Of a DNA stretch of 64,000 nucleotides, positions 57,685-64,000 are shown piece after piece. Position 1 is the first letter of the stretch; each line of letters opens with the position of its first letter. The stretch spans positions 1 to 64,000 of the forward strand of contig JABWCF010000009.1 of the NCBI GenBank assembly GCA_013359255.1, in the 5' to 3' direction. Source of the DNA: Flavobacteriales bacterium. Its GTDB lineage: Bacteria; Bacteroidota; Bacteroidia; Flavobacteriales_E; Vicingaceae. The notes beneath the pieces are model-generated. The model was not told the origin of the DNA and did not search any database. It saw only the letters and a list, made by a program, of their open reading frames with translations. The position numbers were made by a program, and so were the translations under genes.

Positions 57685-57945
57685 TTACATCTGATTATTT
57701 CTCGTTCTATTAAGAAGTTCGGAAATATCCACTTCCAGCGCTTCTGCAATCTTTGCCAATGTTTCCAGAGAAGGTTGCACTTTATTCCCGCACCATTTAG
57801 AAACCGTTCCCGGTGTTACTTTTAATTCCTTGGCCAGCCAGTTATTCGATCTGTCCTTTTCAGCCAGAACAACCCGGATTCTATTAAGTGGCTTTTTAGC
57901 TGTTTTTCCCATATTAGGGTCAAATATATAGTCGAATTTTTTCAT
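57685..57945 (-). CDS. XRE-family helix-turn-helix regulator
   Basis: An 86-aa protein, nearly all HTH_3: KPLNRIRVVLAEKDRSNNWL then AKELKVTPGTVSKWCGNKVQPSLETLAKIAEALEVDISELLN. Start ATG 57945 (MKKFDYIF) or ATG 57912 (MGKTAKKPLN); the second is closer to typical family starts and lies just below a minus-strand TATATTTG box. It faces the plus-strand accessory genes across a palindrome-rich spacer, the layout of an element's repressor. Confidence 0.85.
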   Translation of the reverse strand: MKKFDYIFDPNMGKTAKKPLNRIRVVLAEKDRSNNWLAKELKVTPGTVSKWCGNKVQPSLETLAKIAEALEVDISELLNRTRNNQM

Positions 57946-57952
57946 GAAAATT

Positions 57953-58045
57953 GGTTGTAAAAAGATTATAAATAATTACTAAAACATAATTATTGATTCT
58001 TTAATGAATAATATTGTTTATATTTGGAACTATTATTTTACAACC
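57953..58045. promoter_or_regulatory. nested inverted repeats between XRE and plus-strand genes
   Basis: GGTTGTAAAA (57953-57962) is the inverse of TTTTACAACC (58036-58045); inside them AATAATTA (57971-57978) mirrors TAATTATT (57987-57994). A plus-strand -7 box TATATTTG lies at 58019-58026. The symmetric set suggests operators for the XRE protein on both sides of the divergent promoters. Confidence 0.45.
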
Positions 58046-58081
58046 ATTTATTGTAGAAAAAAGACAAAAAATTGGAATATT

Positions 58082-58393
58082 ATGATTAATAATATGAATG
58101 AAAGGGAACTTATCCTAAGCCTTATCAAAGACGATCTCGTTAATGTACGACTGGTACATGGACTTGAAAACCTGGGATTGGATTCCGGCAACTATTACCT
58201 GCACTTGAGCGAAACCATTTTTAAGCTGATAGGAATAACCGTTGATGAGGAGGATTTCTTTGAACAGTACATAGATGAATGCAAGACGGTTATTAATATA
58301 AATATTTTCGAATATCCCGAATTATTAAACAGTCTTGCGCTCAGCCTATACAATAAACTCATAGAACATAAATCCGAAACCCATGAACCGTAA
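58082..58393 (+). CDS. small accessory protein, unknown
   Basis: A 103-aa acidic, helical protein (NERELILSLIKDDLVNVRLVHGLENLG; HLSETIFKLIGITVDEEDFFEQYIDEC) without recognised domain. ATG 58082 or 58094 are plausible; the longer frame from 58004 would start ahead of the -7 box at 58019-58026 and is rejected. Ends 11 bp into the next gene. Confidence 0.55.
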   Translation: MINNMNERELILSLIKDDLVNVRLVHGLENLGLDSGNYYLHLSETIFKLIGITVDEEDFFEQYIDECKTVININIFEYPELLNSLALSLYNKLIEHKSETHEP

Positions 58394-58574
58394 AACAATT
58401 AAGAAAATACTTGCTGCCACTGCTTACATAATTCTATTGCCCCTGATTGCAATAGAAATACTGATAAAAAATCCTGCCCATTTTACTCAACAGATTCGGT
58501 TGGGTTTCCAGGTACTGCTTTTTATCGTTGATTTGGGAAGTCATAAAATAGCCGGAGATAAAAAAGGTCTCTAA
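58383..58574 (+). CDS. 63-aa membrane protein
   Basis: A 63-aa protein with one or two hydrophobic stretches (ILAATAYIILLPLIAIEILIK and GFQVLLFIVDLG) and charged ends. It overlaps the upstream gene by 11 bp, which implies co-translation. Unknown function. Confidence 0.5.
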   Translation: MNRKTIKKILAATAYIILLPLIAIEILIKNPAHFTQQIRLGFQVLLFIVDLGSHKIAGDKKGL

Positions 58575-58635
58575 CTTAAAAATCGGTAATTCCCAAATAG
58601 GTTTTATCCTTCCTTTTACTTAATTCCAATTAAAC

Positions 58636-58707
58636 TTGCTATTTAAGGTTAAATAACTATCTTTGATGACCTTTTGATGTATTATAAACCCCAATTTTAG
58701 GGGTTTA
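58636..58707 (+). promoter_or_regulatory. AbiE operon promoter with inverted repeat
   Basis: TTG (58636-58638) and TATCTTTG (58658-58665), 19 bp apart, form a Bacteroidota-type promoter. Downstream TAAACCCC (58685-58692) and GGGGTTTA (58700-58707) form a perfect 8-bp inverted repeat 19 bp before the abiEi ATG. Type IV AbiEi antitoxins are known to autorepress by binding inverted repeats in their promoters, so this is the likely operator. Confidence 0.6.
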
Positions 58708-58726
58708 TGTCACAAAGTAAAGATAA

Positions 58727-59527
58727 ATGGCCACCAGCTCCTACATATCCGTTAACCTTACGCAAAAGCAGCTTGAATTTTTGCAGCTGCTGGATTATCA
58801 TGAAATAGACATTTTTACTATTGATACAATTGAAAAATCAATAGGTAAAAAAGTAAAAAATCTCAACGAGATATTAGAAAACCTTGTTCAGAAAAAATTA
58901 CTCTCACGAATTGAAAAAGGAAAATATTGCCGGTATAACTTCCGGGATGAAATGACCATCAGCAATTACCTGGCAGAAGATGGTATCGTTGCCTATTGGT
59001 CCGCTTTAAACAGGCATGGCCTTACCGAGCAGTTTCCCAATACCATATTTGTACAAACAGCTAAAGATAAGAGAGAAAAGAAAGTGTTCGGTGTGGATTA
59101 CAAATTCGTTCGTGTTGCAAAAAGAAAACTTACAGGATTTGATATTCATGGAGCCGGCAACCATCAATTCAGGATGAGCAGTATGGAAAAAACGATAGTG
59201 GATTGTTTCGATCTGCCTCAATACTCAGGCGGATACGCTGAATTGATCCGTGCGTTTAACAATGCCAAACTGGATGCAAAAAAAATGGTTAAATACTGTA
59301 AGGCTATCAATAACATAGCAGCAACCAAACGAATTGCATATTTGGCCGAACTGTTTCAAAAACCGGACTTCGGTGTTTTCCTAAACTATGCAAAGAAAAT
59401 CCTGAATGAAAAATACAACCTGTTTGATTCTATTGGCAGGGAGGAAGGGGAATACGTTAACAAATGGAAGCTACGTCTGAATATCAGTGAGGAAGATATT
59501 TTAGAGATATGCAATAAAATGTATTAA
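58727..59527 (+). CDS. abiEi: AbiEi-like antitoxin / transcriptional repressor
   Basis: A 266-aa AbiEi-family protein. N-terminal winged helix (QKQLEFLQLLDYHEIDIFTI; LNEILENLVQKKLLSRIEKG, YCRYNF) followed by the AbiEi_4-type body (GIVAYWSALNRHGLTEQFP, MEKTIVDCFDLPQYSGG). In known systems it represses the operon and blocks the AbiEii toxin. TAA overlaps the toxin ATG by one base (TAATG), so the two are coupled. Confidence 0.85.
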   Translation: MATSSYISVNLTQKQLEFLQLLDYHEIDIFTIDTIEKSIGKKVKNLNEILENLVQKKLLSRIEKGKYCRYNFRDEMTISNYLAEDGIVAYWSALNRHGLTEQFPNTIFVQTAKDKREKKVFGVDYKFVRVAKRKLTGFDIHGAGNHQFRMSSMEKTIVDCFDLPQYSGGYAELIRAFNNAKLDAKKMVKYCKAINNIAATKRIAYLAELFQKPDFGVFLNYAKKILNEKYNLFDSIGREEGEYVNKWKLRLNISEEDILEICNKMY

Positions 59528-60390
59528 TGATTTCACAAAGAGAAATAGAACATCTTTCAGAAGAACTGAATCTTTCCAAAAGCACGATAGACAAAGATTG
59601 GGTTTTAGGACACTTCCTGGATGCAATTTACTCCATTAGTGAACTTAAAAAAGTGTTGATTTTTAAGGGAGGCACTTGCTTGAAAAAGTGTTACCTGCCG
59701 GATTATCGTTTCAGCGAAGACCTTGATTTTACTGTCACTGATAAAGATTTTGTATTTACGGATAAGATGCTTGATAAAGTGATTAAACTTGTTAATAAGC
59801 GCACAGGTATCGCTTGCCATGTTGTTTCGCTAACGGATTTGATTTTTAAAAATCAGAAAACAGGTTATGAAGCCATTATAAAATATTGGGGAGCAGATCA
59901 TCCCAAAAATCAAATCCCTCCCTCCCCGGATAGATGGCAGACATCCATCAAAATTGAAATTATTCTTTACGAGCTGATGGTATTCCCGGCAGCAAAGAAA
60001 AAATTATTCCATCCTTATTCAGACAAACTAACACCTCATGCACAGAAAATAGCCTGTTATTCCATAGAAGAAGTTATCACAGAAAAAATACGTGCATTGA
60101 TCCAGCGGAAATATACCGCTCCCAGGGATTATTATGATATCTGGTACTTAAGCGGTAATTACGATGACCTGGACAATAAAAAAATTGTAAGTGCATTTTA
60201 TAAAAAAATGAAATACAAAAACATTGAGTTTACTGGAGTTGACCAGCTTATTAACTCAGACAGTGAAAGAATATTAGAGAAAAACTGGAAAAATAGTTTG
60301 AGCCATCAGATACCTGAAGGAAAATTACCTGATTTCACGACTGTTATTTCAGAAGTGAAAAAATACTTTAAGATCCTCTTTACAAAATAG
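59527..60390 (+). CDS. abiEii: AbiEii-like nucleotidyltransferase toxin
   Basis: A 287-aa AbiEii/AbiGii-type nucleotidyltransferase (DUF1814). Core LIFKGGTCLKKCYLPDYRFSEDLDFT: the GG..K motif and the D-x-D of the polymerase-beta fold; later KIEIILYELM, EEVITEKIRALIQRKYTAPRDYYDIWYLS. Members inhibit growth, some by modifying tRNA or using GTP; target here unknown. A third gene follows after 1 bp. Confidence 0.88.
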   Translation: MISQREIEHLSEELNLSKSTIDKDWVLGHFLDAIYSISELKKVLIFKGGTCLKKCYLPDYRFSEDLDFTVTDKDFVFTDKMLDKVIKLVNKRTGIACHVVSLTDLIFKNQKTGYEAIIKYWGADHPKNQIPPSPDRWQTSIKIEIILYELMVFPAAKKKLFHPYSDKLTPHAQKIACYSIEEVITEKIRALIQRKYTAPRDYYDIWYLSGNYDDLDNKKIVSAFYKKMKYKNIEFTGVDQLINSDSERILEKNWKNSLSHQIPEGKLPDFTTVISEVKKYFKILFTK

Positions 60391-60391
60391 A

Positions 60392-61255
60392 ATGCCGCAG
60401 AAAAGAAAAAAAAGGAGAGAGCCTTTAAAAATCGGAGAAAATCCGAACGAATGGGAATTTGAAAAATATGAATATGACCTGGATATTATTGACATATATC
60501 GTCAGTTAGAGAAGCTGTTAAATACCTCCTCTGAATTAAGACCTGATATAAACAAAAAAGAGTATTTAGAAAACCTTAAATACAGTATTGAGTATTACTG
60601 CAAGTTCAGAAACATTAATTTTAATCTTCACTTCAATACCGGAGATATTATTATTCCTTCTACCGAGGAATATTATGTGAATACATTAGGTATGGCTCTT
60701 ATCTGCTGGGATTTCTATAAAATACGAGCTCTGTTAAATCACCAGAAAGAAAAATATCTTGGAAAAGAAGATTTTGTGAAGATGGTGGAATTTGGAGCCT
60801 ATTCCATCATGGTTAATAATTCTCCCTTTGCAGACATAAAAGAGCGCCAACAGCTTATTATGCAGTGGGTAGAGGAACAGCAGCAAGATAAAAAGCAATC
60901 AGGAAAAATCATACAAGGCAAAAAAACGAAACCGGCAGAAATTAAAAAATGGAAAGATCTCTTTTTAGACAAGGCTCAGGCAGAAAGTATTATTAAAATA
61001 CTTAAGACGCATGAGGTAGTAAACAAAGACGGAACCTGGATCGGCCTCACAGACAAGAACACAGAAATATTAGCCTTAATAGATGTTCTGCGGGAAAAGC
61101 GATACATTAAAAAATATTCTCAAACCTTAACAGCCAAACTTTTCTGTGAAAAATTTGAGTTGAATCTGAGTGATCGTTCCCTTCGCACCAAAACCCAGGC
61201 ATATTACGATAATCTTTCTGAATACCAGTGGATCATTCCCGATCTGAAATCCTGA
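60392..61255 (+). CDS. third gene of the AbiE operon, unknown
   Basis: A 287-aa soluble protein beginning MPQKRKKRREPLKIGENPNEW, with a basic, coiled middle (QQQDKKQSGKIIQGKKTKPA) and a C-terminal part NKDGTWIGLTDKNTEILALIDVLREKRYI..LSDRSLRTKTQAYYD that resembles tails of mobile-element proteins of Bacteroidota. No enzymatic motif is visible. It starts 1 bp after the toxin stop and is therefore part of the operon. A role as a second regulator, toxin target selector or unrelated element gene is possible. Confidence 0.6.
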   Translation: MPQKRKKRREPLKIGENPNEWEFEKYEYDLDIIDIYRQLEKLLNTSSELRPDINKKEYLENLKYSIEYYCKFRNINFNLHFNTGDIIIPSTEEYYVNTLGMALICWDFYKIRALLNHQKEKYLGKEDFVKMVEFGAYSIMVNNSPFADIKERQQLIMQWVEEQQQDKKQSGKIIQGKKTKPAEIKKWKDLFLDKAQAESIIKILKTHEVVNKDGTWIGLTDKNTEILALIDVLREKRYIKKYSQTLTAKLFCEKFELNLSDRSLRTKTQAYYDNLSEYQWIIPDLKS

Positions 61256-61283
61256 TTATTATTACTCTCTCTTATCAAAATTT

Positions 61284-61350
61284 ATTGCCAAGTATTGCCG
61301 AACGGCAAAAACGGCAATGAATGGCAATCCTCATTTAACAATTTTGGCAA
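61284..61350. promoter_or_regulatory. phased TTGCC/GGCAA site cluster
   Basis: Six half-sites within 67 bp: ATTGCC (61284), ATTGCCG (61294), CGGCAA (61303), CGGCAAT (61312), GGCAAT (61323) and TTGGCAA (61344). Two form the perfect inverted repeat TTGCCG-AA-CGGCAA (61295-61308). Spacing is about one helical turn. It lies 24 bp before the HTH gene, the place expected for excisionase or initiator binding. Confidence 0.5.
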
Positions 61351-61373
61351 AGTTAAATTAAACGGACAGCCTA

Positions 61374-61679
61374 ATGGCTGTTAAAAACCTTGTCAAAATG
61401 AACGAACAATTAATCGTTACCCTGAAAGTTGGTGAGCTAAAGAACATCATAGATGAAAGTGTCACCAATGCTCTTACAAAAGTCCCGCAAAAACCGGAAG
61501 AAGAAACCCTCCTGAAGCGGAAAGAAGTAGCCCAAATCTTCGGAGTTTCACTTGTCACCCTTAATCAATGGATGCGTGATGGTAGGATACCCTGCCATCG
61601 TATTAACACGAGGGTATTTTTTAAACGCACGAAGGTGATGGAAGCCTTAAACACCGTGAAAAAATACGGCAGAAGATGA
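61374..61679 (+). CDS. excisionase-like HTH (MerR/HTH_17) protein
   Basis: A 101-aa protein with an N-terminal coil (VTLKVGELKNIIDESVTNAL) and a C-terminal helix-turn-helix of the excisionase class: LLKRKEVAQIFGVSLVTLNQW then MRDGRIPCHRINTRVFFKR. Such proteins sit next to primase/Rep genes in Bacteroidota mobile elements. ATG 61374; an internal ATG (61398) is also possible. It overlaps the primase gene by 4 bp (ATGA). Confidence 0.85.
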   Translation: MAVKNLVKMNEQLIVTLKVGELKNIIDESVTNALTKVPQKPEEETLLKRKEVAQIFGVSLVTLNQWMRDGRIPCHRINTRVFFKRTKVMEALNTVKKYGRR

Positions 61680-63718
61680 AGACGGATTATAAATACCAAT
61701 TTGAAAAAGCTCCGGCTAAAAAGGGTAAATGCCCCAGCTGCGAACACAAAGGCGAATTTCGCTATTATGTTGGTTTACCACGTGAGTATGGCAAATGCGA
61801 ACGTGTGAATAATTGCGGCTATCATAAAAAGCCCGATGAAGCTGTTAGGGTCAATAATGAAATACCAATGAAAAAATTGGAGCCAAAAATTATTTTTCCG
61901 GATGCTGAGTTATGCCGTCTTGCTATTAACAATCAGGCTTCCAGCTTTCACCTTTTCTGTACAGGAGAGAAATTGAATATTTCAAAAGCACATCTTGAGA
62001 AATGGAACGTTGGCAGCAGGTTGAATGAACGTAAGAATAGTATTGAAACCGCTTATGTGTATCAGAACATCCATCAGAAATATCTTAACATCCGGTATTT
62101 TGAATATTCCAACAATGGGAAAAGAAATAAGAATAAAAATCCTTATTCCTTAAAAGCTCCCGACACCAACACTAAATATTCCATTTGTTTGTACGGAGAA
62201 CACTTGTTAAGCAAGGATAAAATCATTTGCCTTGTAGAAAGTGAAAAGACAGCGGTTATTGCCAGTTTCTTTTATCCTGATTTTGACTGGCTCGCTACCG
62301 GGGGCAAAAGCGGATTAACCGATGAGAAAATTCATGTGCTGTTTAATCGTGAGATCTATTACCTGAATGATGCTGACAAGGCAGGAAATAAAAATAGTAC
62401 CATTGATAAGCTAAAAGGCTATCAGCTCAATTTTAAGAAGATTGATTTATTTCCTGAGCGGAACGATGGTTATGATATAGCAGATGCAATCATTGATGGA
62501 ATACAACCTGAAATAAAACCTTCAGCCAAAACCAATTCTGTAAGCTATGATCCGGTTCCTGTACAGGAAATACCCCATAAGAAAATTTCAGCCTTCGAGA
62601 AAGTAGAAATCTATTTACGGGAGCTATACGACATACGCTATAATGAGGTTTCCAATGAAATAGAATGTAAAGCTAAAGAAGAAGGCGGGTTTAAAAAGAT
62701 CAACGAAAACAATATTTACCGGCTCCTGCAACACAATAATATTAAATTTTCACTCACTAATATCTCTGCATTGTTACGTTCCGACTTTGTTCCGGTGCAT
62801 AACCCATTTAAAGATTATTTTGAAGGCCTGCCTACATGGAATGAAGAAACAGGCGAGGATTATATAGATAAATTGTCCGGCTATATAAAAGCGAAAGATC
62901 AGCAGCGCTTTAAAAAACATTTTAAAAAAATGCTGGTGCGCTGCATTGCCTGTGGCTTGATGGATGATGTATTCAACAAACATGCTTTTATCCTGGTGCA
63001 TGAAAAACAAAGCACGGGCAAAACAACCTTTTTGCGCTGGCTATGTCCTCCCGCTCTTAAAGAATATTATACCGATACATTTATTGTCGGAAAAGACGGG
63101 GAAATGAGCTTGTCGGATAATATGTTTATTAACCTGGATGAGTTATCTACTTTAAGTAAACAGGACATTAATGCGTTAAAAAGTTCTTTCAGCAGGGTAA
63201 ATATCCGCCAGCGAAGGCCATTTGACCGGACCATGTCCAATATGCCCAGGAGAGCCAATTTTGTGGGATCAACAAATAAGGCAGAATTTTTAACGGATGA
63301 AACCGGATCGGTACGTTGGCTCTGCTTTGAAATTGAGAGTATAGACTGGAATTACAATAAGGATATTGATATTAATTCAGTATGGAGCCAGGCCTATTCT
63401 CTCTTTAAAGCCGGATTCAAGTACGAATTAACCGCAGATGAGATCATAGAGAATGAAAGCGCCAATAAGGATTACCAGATCACTACAGCAGAAATAGAAT
63501 TAATACAAAAGCATTATACCCCTGCCACCAAGGAAAAACACGAAGTTTTTTACACTTCTTCAGAATTTCAAAATAATCTCTCGGAGAAATATCCTCACAT
63601 ACAATTGAACACGAATAATATTGGGAAAGCCCTCAAAGTATTAGGATTTATGAAAAGCCAAAAATACAATGGCAACTATCCGATTAAAGGATATTACAGC
63701 AATTTTATAACAGAATAA
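61676..63718 (+). CDS. primase-helicase of a mobile element (VirE/VapE-type)
   Basis: A 680-aa replication protein. Residues 15-50: zinc finger of the primase type (CPSCEHKGEF..CERVNNCGYHK); about 170-250: Toprim-like region (IICLVESEKTAVIASFF, YYLNDADKAG); about 370-600: superfamily-3-like helicase of the VirE/VapE family, with degenerate P-loop HEKQSTGKTTFLRW, Walker B MFINLDELS and sensor NFVGSTNKAEFL; C-terminal tail for winged-helix binding. Such proteins start replication of integrated elements. Overlaps the HTH gene by 4 bp. Confidence 0.88.
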   Translation: MKTDYKYQFEKAPAKKGKCPSCEHKGEFRYYVGLPREYGKCERVNNCGYHKKPDEAVRVNNEIPMKKLEPKIIFPDAELCRLAINNQASSFHLFCTGEKLNISKAHLEKWNVGSRLNERKNSIETAYVYQNIHQKYLNIRYFEYSNNGKRNKNKNPYSLKAPDTNTKYSICLYGEHLLSKDKIICLVESEKTAVIASFFYPDFDWLATGGKSGLTDEKIHVLFNREIYYLNDADKAGNKNSTIDKLKGYQLNFKKIDLFPERNDGYDIADAIIDGIQPEIKPSAKTNSVSYDPVPVQEIPHKKISAFEKVEIYLRELYDIRYNEVSNEIECKAKEEGGFKKINENNIYRLLQHNNIKFSLTNISALLRSDFVPVHNPFKDYFEGLPTWNEETGEDYIDKLSGYIKAKDQQRFKKHFKKMLVRCIACGLMDDVFNKHAFILVHEKQSTGKTTFLRWLCPPALKEYYTDTFIVGKDGEMSLSDNMFINLDELSTLSKQDINALKSSFSRVNIRQRRPFDRTMSNMPRRANFVGSTNKAEFLTDETGSVRWLCFEIESIDWNYNKDIDINSVWSQAYSLFKAGFKYELTADEIIENESANKDYQITTAEIELIQKHYTPATKEKHEVFYTSSEFQNNLSEKYPHIQLNTNNIGKALKVLGFMKSQKYNGNYPIKGYYSNFITE

Positions 63719-63730
63719 TTCCCCAATACA

Positions 63731-63874
63731 TTACTTCGTTACTAAATTCTTCTAAAAGCATTGACTTCACTGTATAATTAACTTAGTAATGTTATTCTTT
63801 CAACCTTACTAAGTACCTTACTTCATTACTAAAAAATCGCCCTCCATTTTGTTAGTAACGTAGTAAACTTAGTA
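63731..63874. repeat. iteron-like TTACTTCGTTACTAA repeats
   Basis: TTACTTCGTTACTAA (63731-63745), TTACTTCATTACTAA (63818-63832) and an inverted copy TTAGTAACGTAGTAA (63852-63866) differ at one base each. Shorter CTTAGTAA (63782-63789) and TTACTAAG (63806-63813) pair with each other, and ACTTAGTA recurs at 63867-63874. They sit just downstream of the primase-helicase gene in AT-rich DNA, as an origin-like iteron array would. Confidence 0.55.
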
Positions 63875-63943
63875 GCTTACTTTACTGATATTTCAAAAAA
63901 TTATAAAGAGAATTTTTTCGTTTTGTAAAAAATAAAAAATCAA

Positions 63944-64000
63944 TTTACTTGAGTAAAAGAATTATAATAACTCGAGTAATTTATACGCATTTACTCGAGT
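63944..64000. promoter_or_regulatory. ACTCGAGT palindrome cluster at the window end
   Basis: TTTACTTGAGTAAA (63944-63957), AACTCGAGTAA (63969-63979) and TTACTCGAGT (63991-64000, cut by the window end) share one palindromic core. The first is a 14-bp near-perfect inverted repeat. The family also occurs at 18913-18924. Probably operators of a gene starting beyond the window, or part of the origin-like array. Confidence 0.5.

Noticed and set aside
58004-58081. Longer start of the 103-aa accessory protein
   Set aside because: It lies across the TATATTTG -7 box and adds a Tyr/Trp-rich leader unlike a real N terminus.

Overview
The window is AT-rich chromosomal DNA from a member of the Bacteroidota. 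The evidence is the -7 type promoter motif TAnnTTTG (for example 143-150 and 58658-58665), mostly absent Shine-Dalgarno sequences, paired collagen-like secreted proteins with the N-terminal block typical of this phylum, a DUF2490 protein, and a large TPR protein next to a beta-barrel and an FtsE-like ATPase. I cannot place it below phylum. I see no rRNA, tRNA, CRISPR array or insertion sequence.

Layout. 1-4 kb: two collagen-like secreted proteins with a small secreted protein between them, bounded by clear hairpin terminators. 4-18.8 kb: housekeeping and envelope genes (gyrB; beta-barrel plus 1022-aa TPR protein; FtsE-like ATPase; TPR-SpoIIE phosphatase; two glycosyltransferases; murB; FemAB/GNAT-like protein; SanA-like protein). 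18.9 kb: a small zinc-finger-like protein preceded by a TTACTCGAGTAA palindrome.

19.4-36.0 kb (all minus strand): about 17 tightly packed genes whose largest gap is about 80 bp, reading from a SulP transporter and a beta-carbonic anhydrase through TerC, DUF2490, a receiver protein, purK, purE, carB, bioA, accB, accC, DUF6671, tsaC/sua5, a metallophosphoesterase and dihydroorotase to bioD. Most of the recognisable enzymes import, interconvert or consume bicarbonate/CO2, or serve an enzyme that does. The genes are single bicarbonate-using steps taken from different pathways rather than whole pathways. A divergent TetR regulator and a palindromic operator sit at the head. I consider this the most interesting system in the window. 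Within it accC carries an apparent 40-bp out-of-frame deletion, and a 30-codon remnant of the DUF6671 gene lies just upstream of carB.

37-57.5 kb (all plus strand): a stress/energy island with five double-domain universal stress proteins, DoxX, a VKOR-like protein, a coiled-coil lipoprotein, DUF456, PEP synthase, an SDR, inorganic pyrophosphatase overlapping acetyl-CoA synthetase, an S2P-CBS protease, a YdjM-like protein, a phospholipase-D family protein, a Ca2+/cation exchanger and a P-type ATPase. It recalls the gene content of dormancy/hypoxia regulons in other phyla. A short HxlR-regulator remnant lies between acs and the protease.

57.6-64 kb: the edge of a mobile or replicative accessory element, with an XRE repressor, a three-gene AbiE-type toxin-antitoxin operon with a promoter-proximal inverted repeat, an excisionase-like HTH protein behind phased GGCAA sites, a primase-helicase (zinc finger, Toprim-like region, VirE/VapE-type helicase) and, after it, an array of iteron-like TTACTTCGTTACTAA repeats and TTACTCGAGTAA palindromes running off the window. 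No integrase is visible; it may lie beyond the right end.
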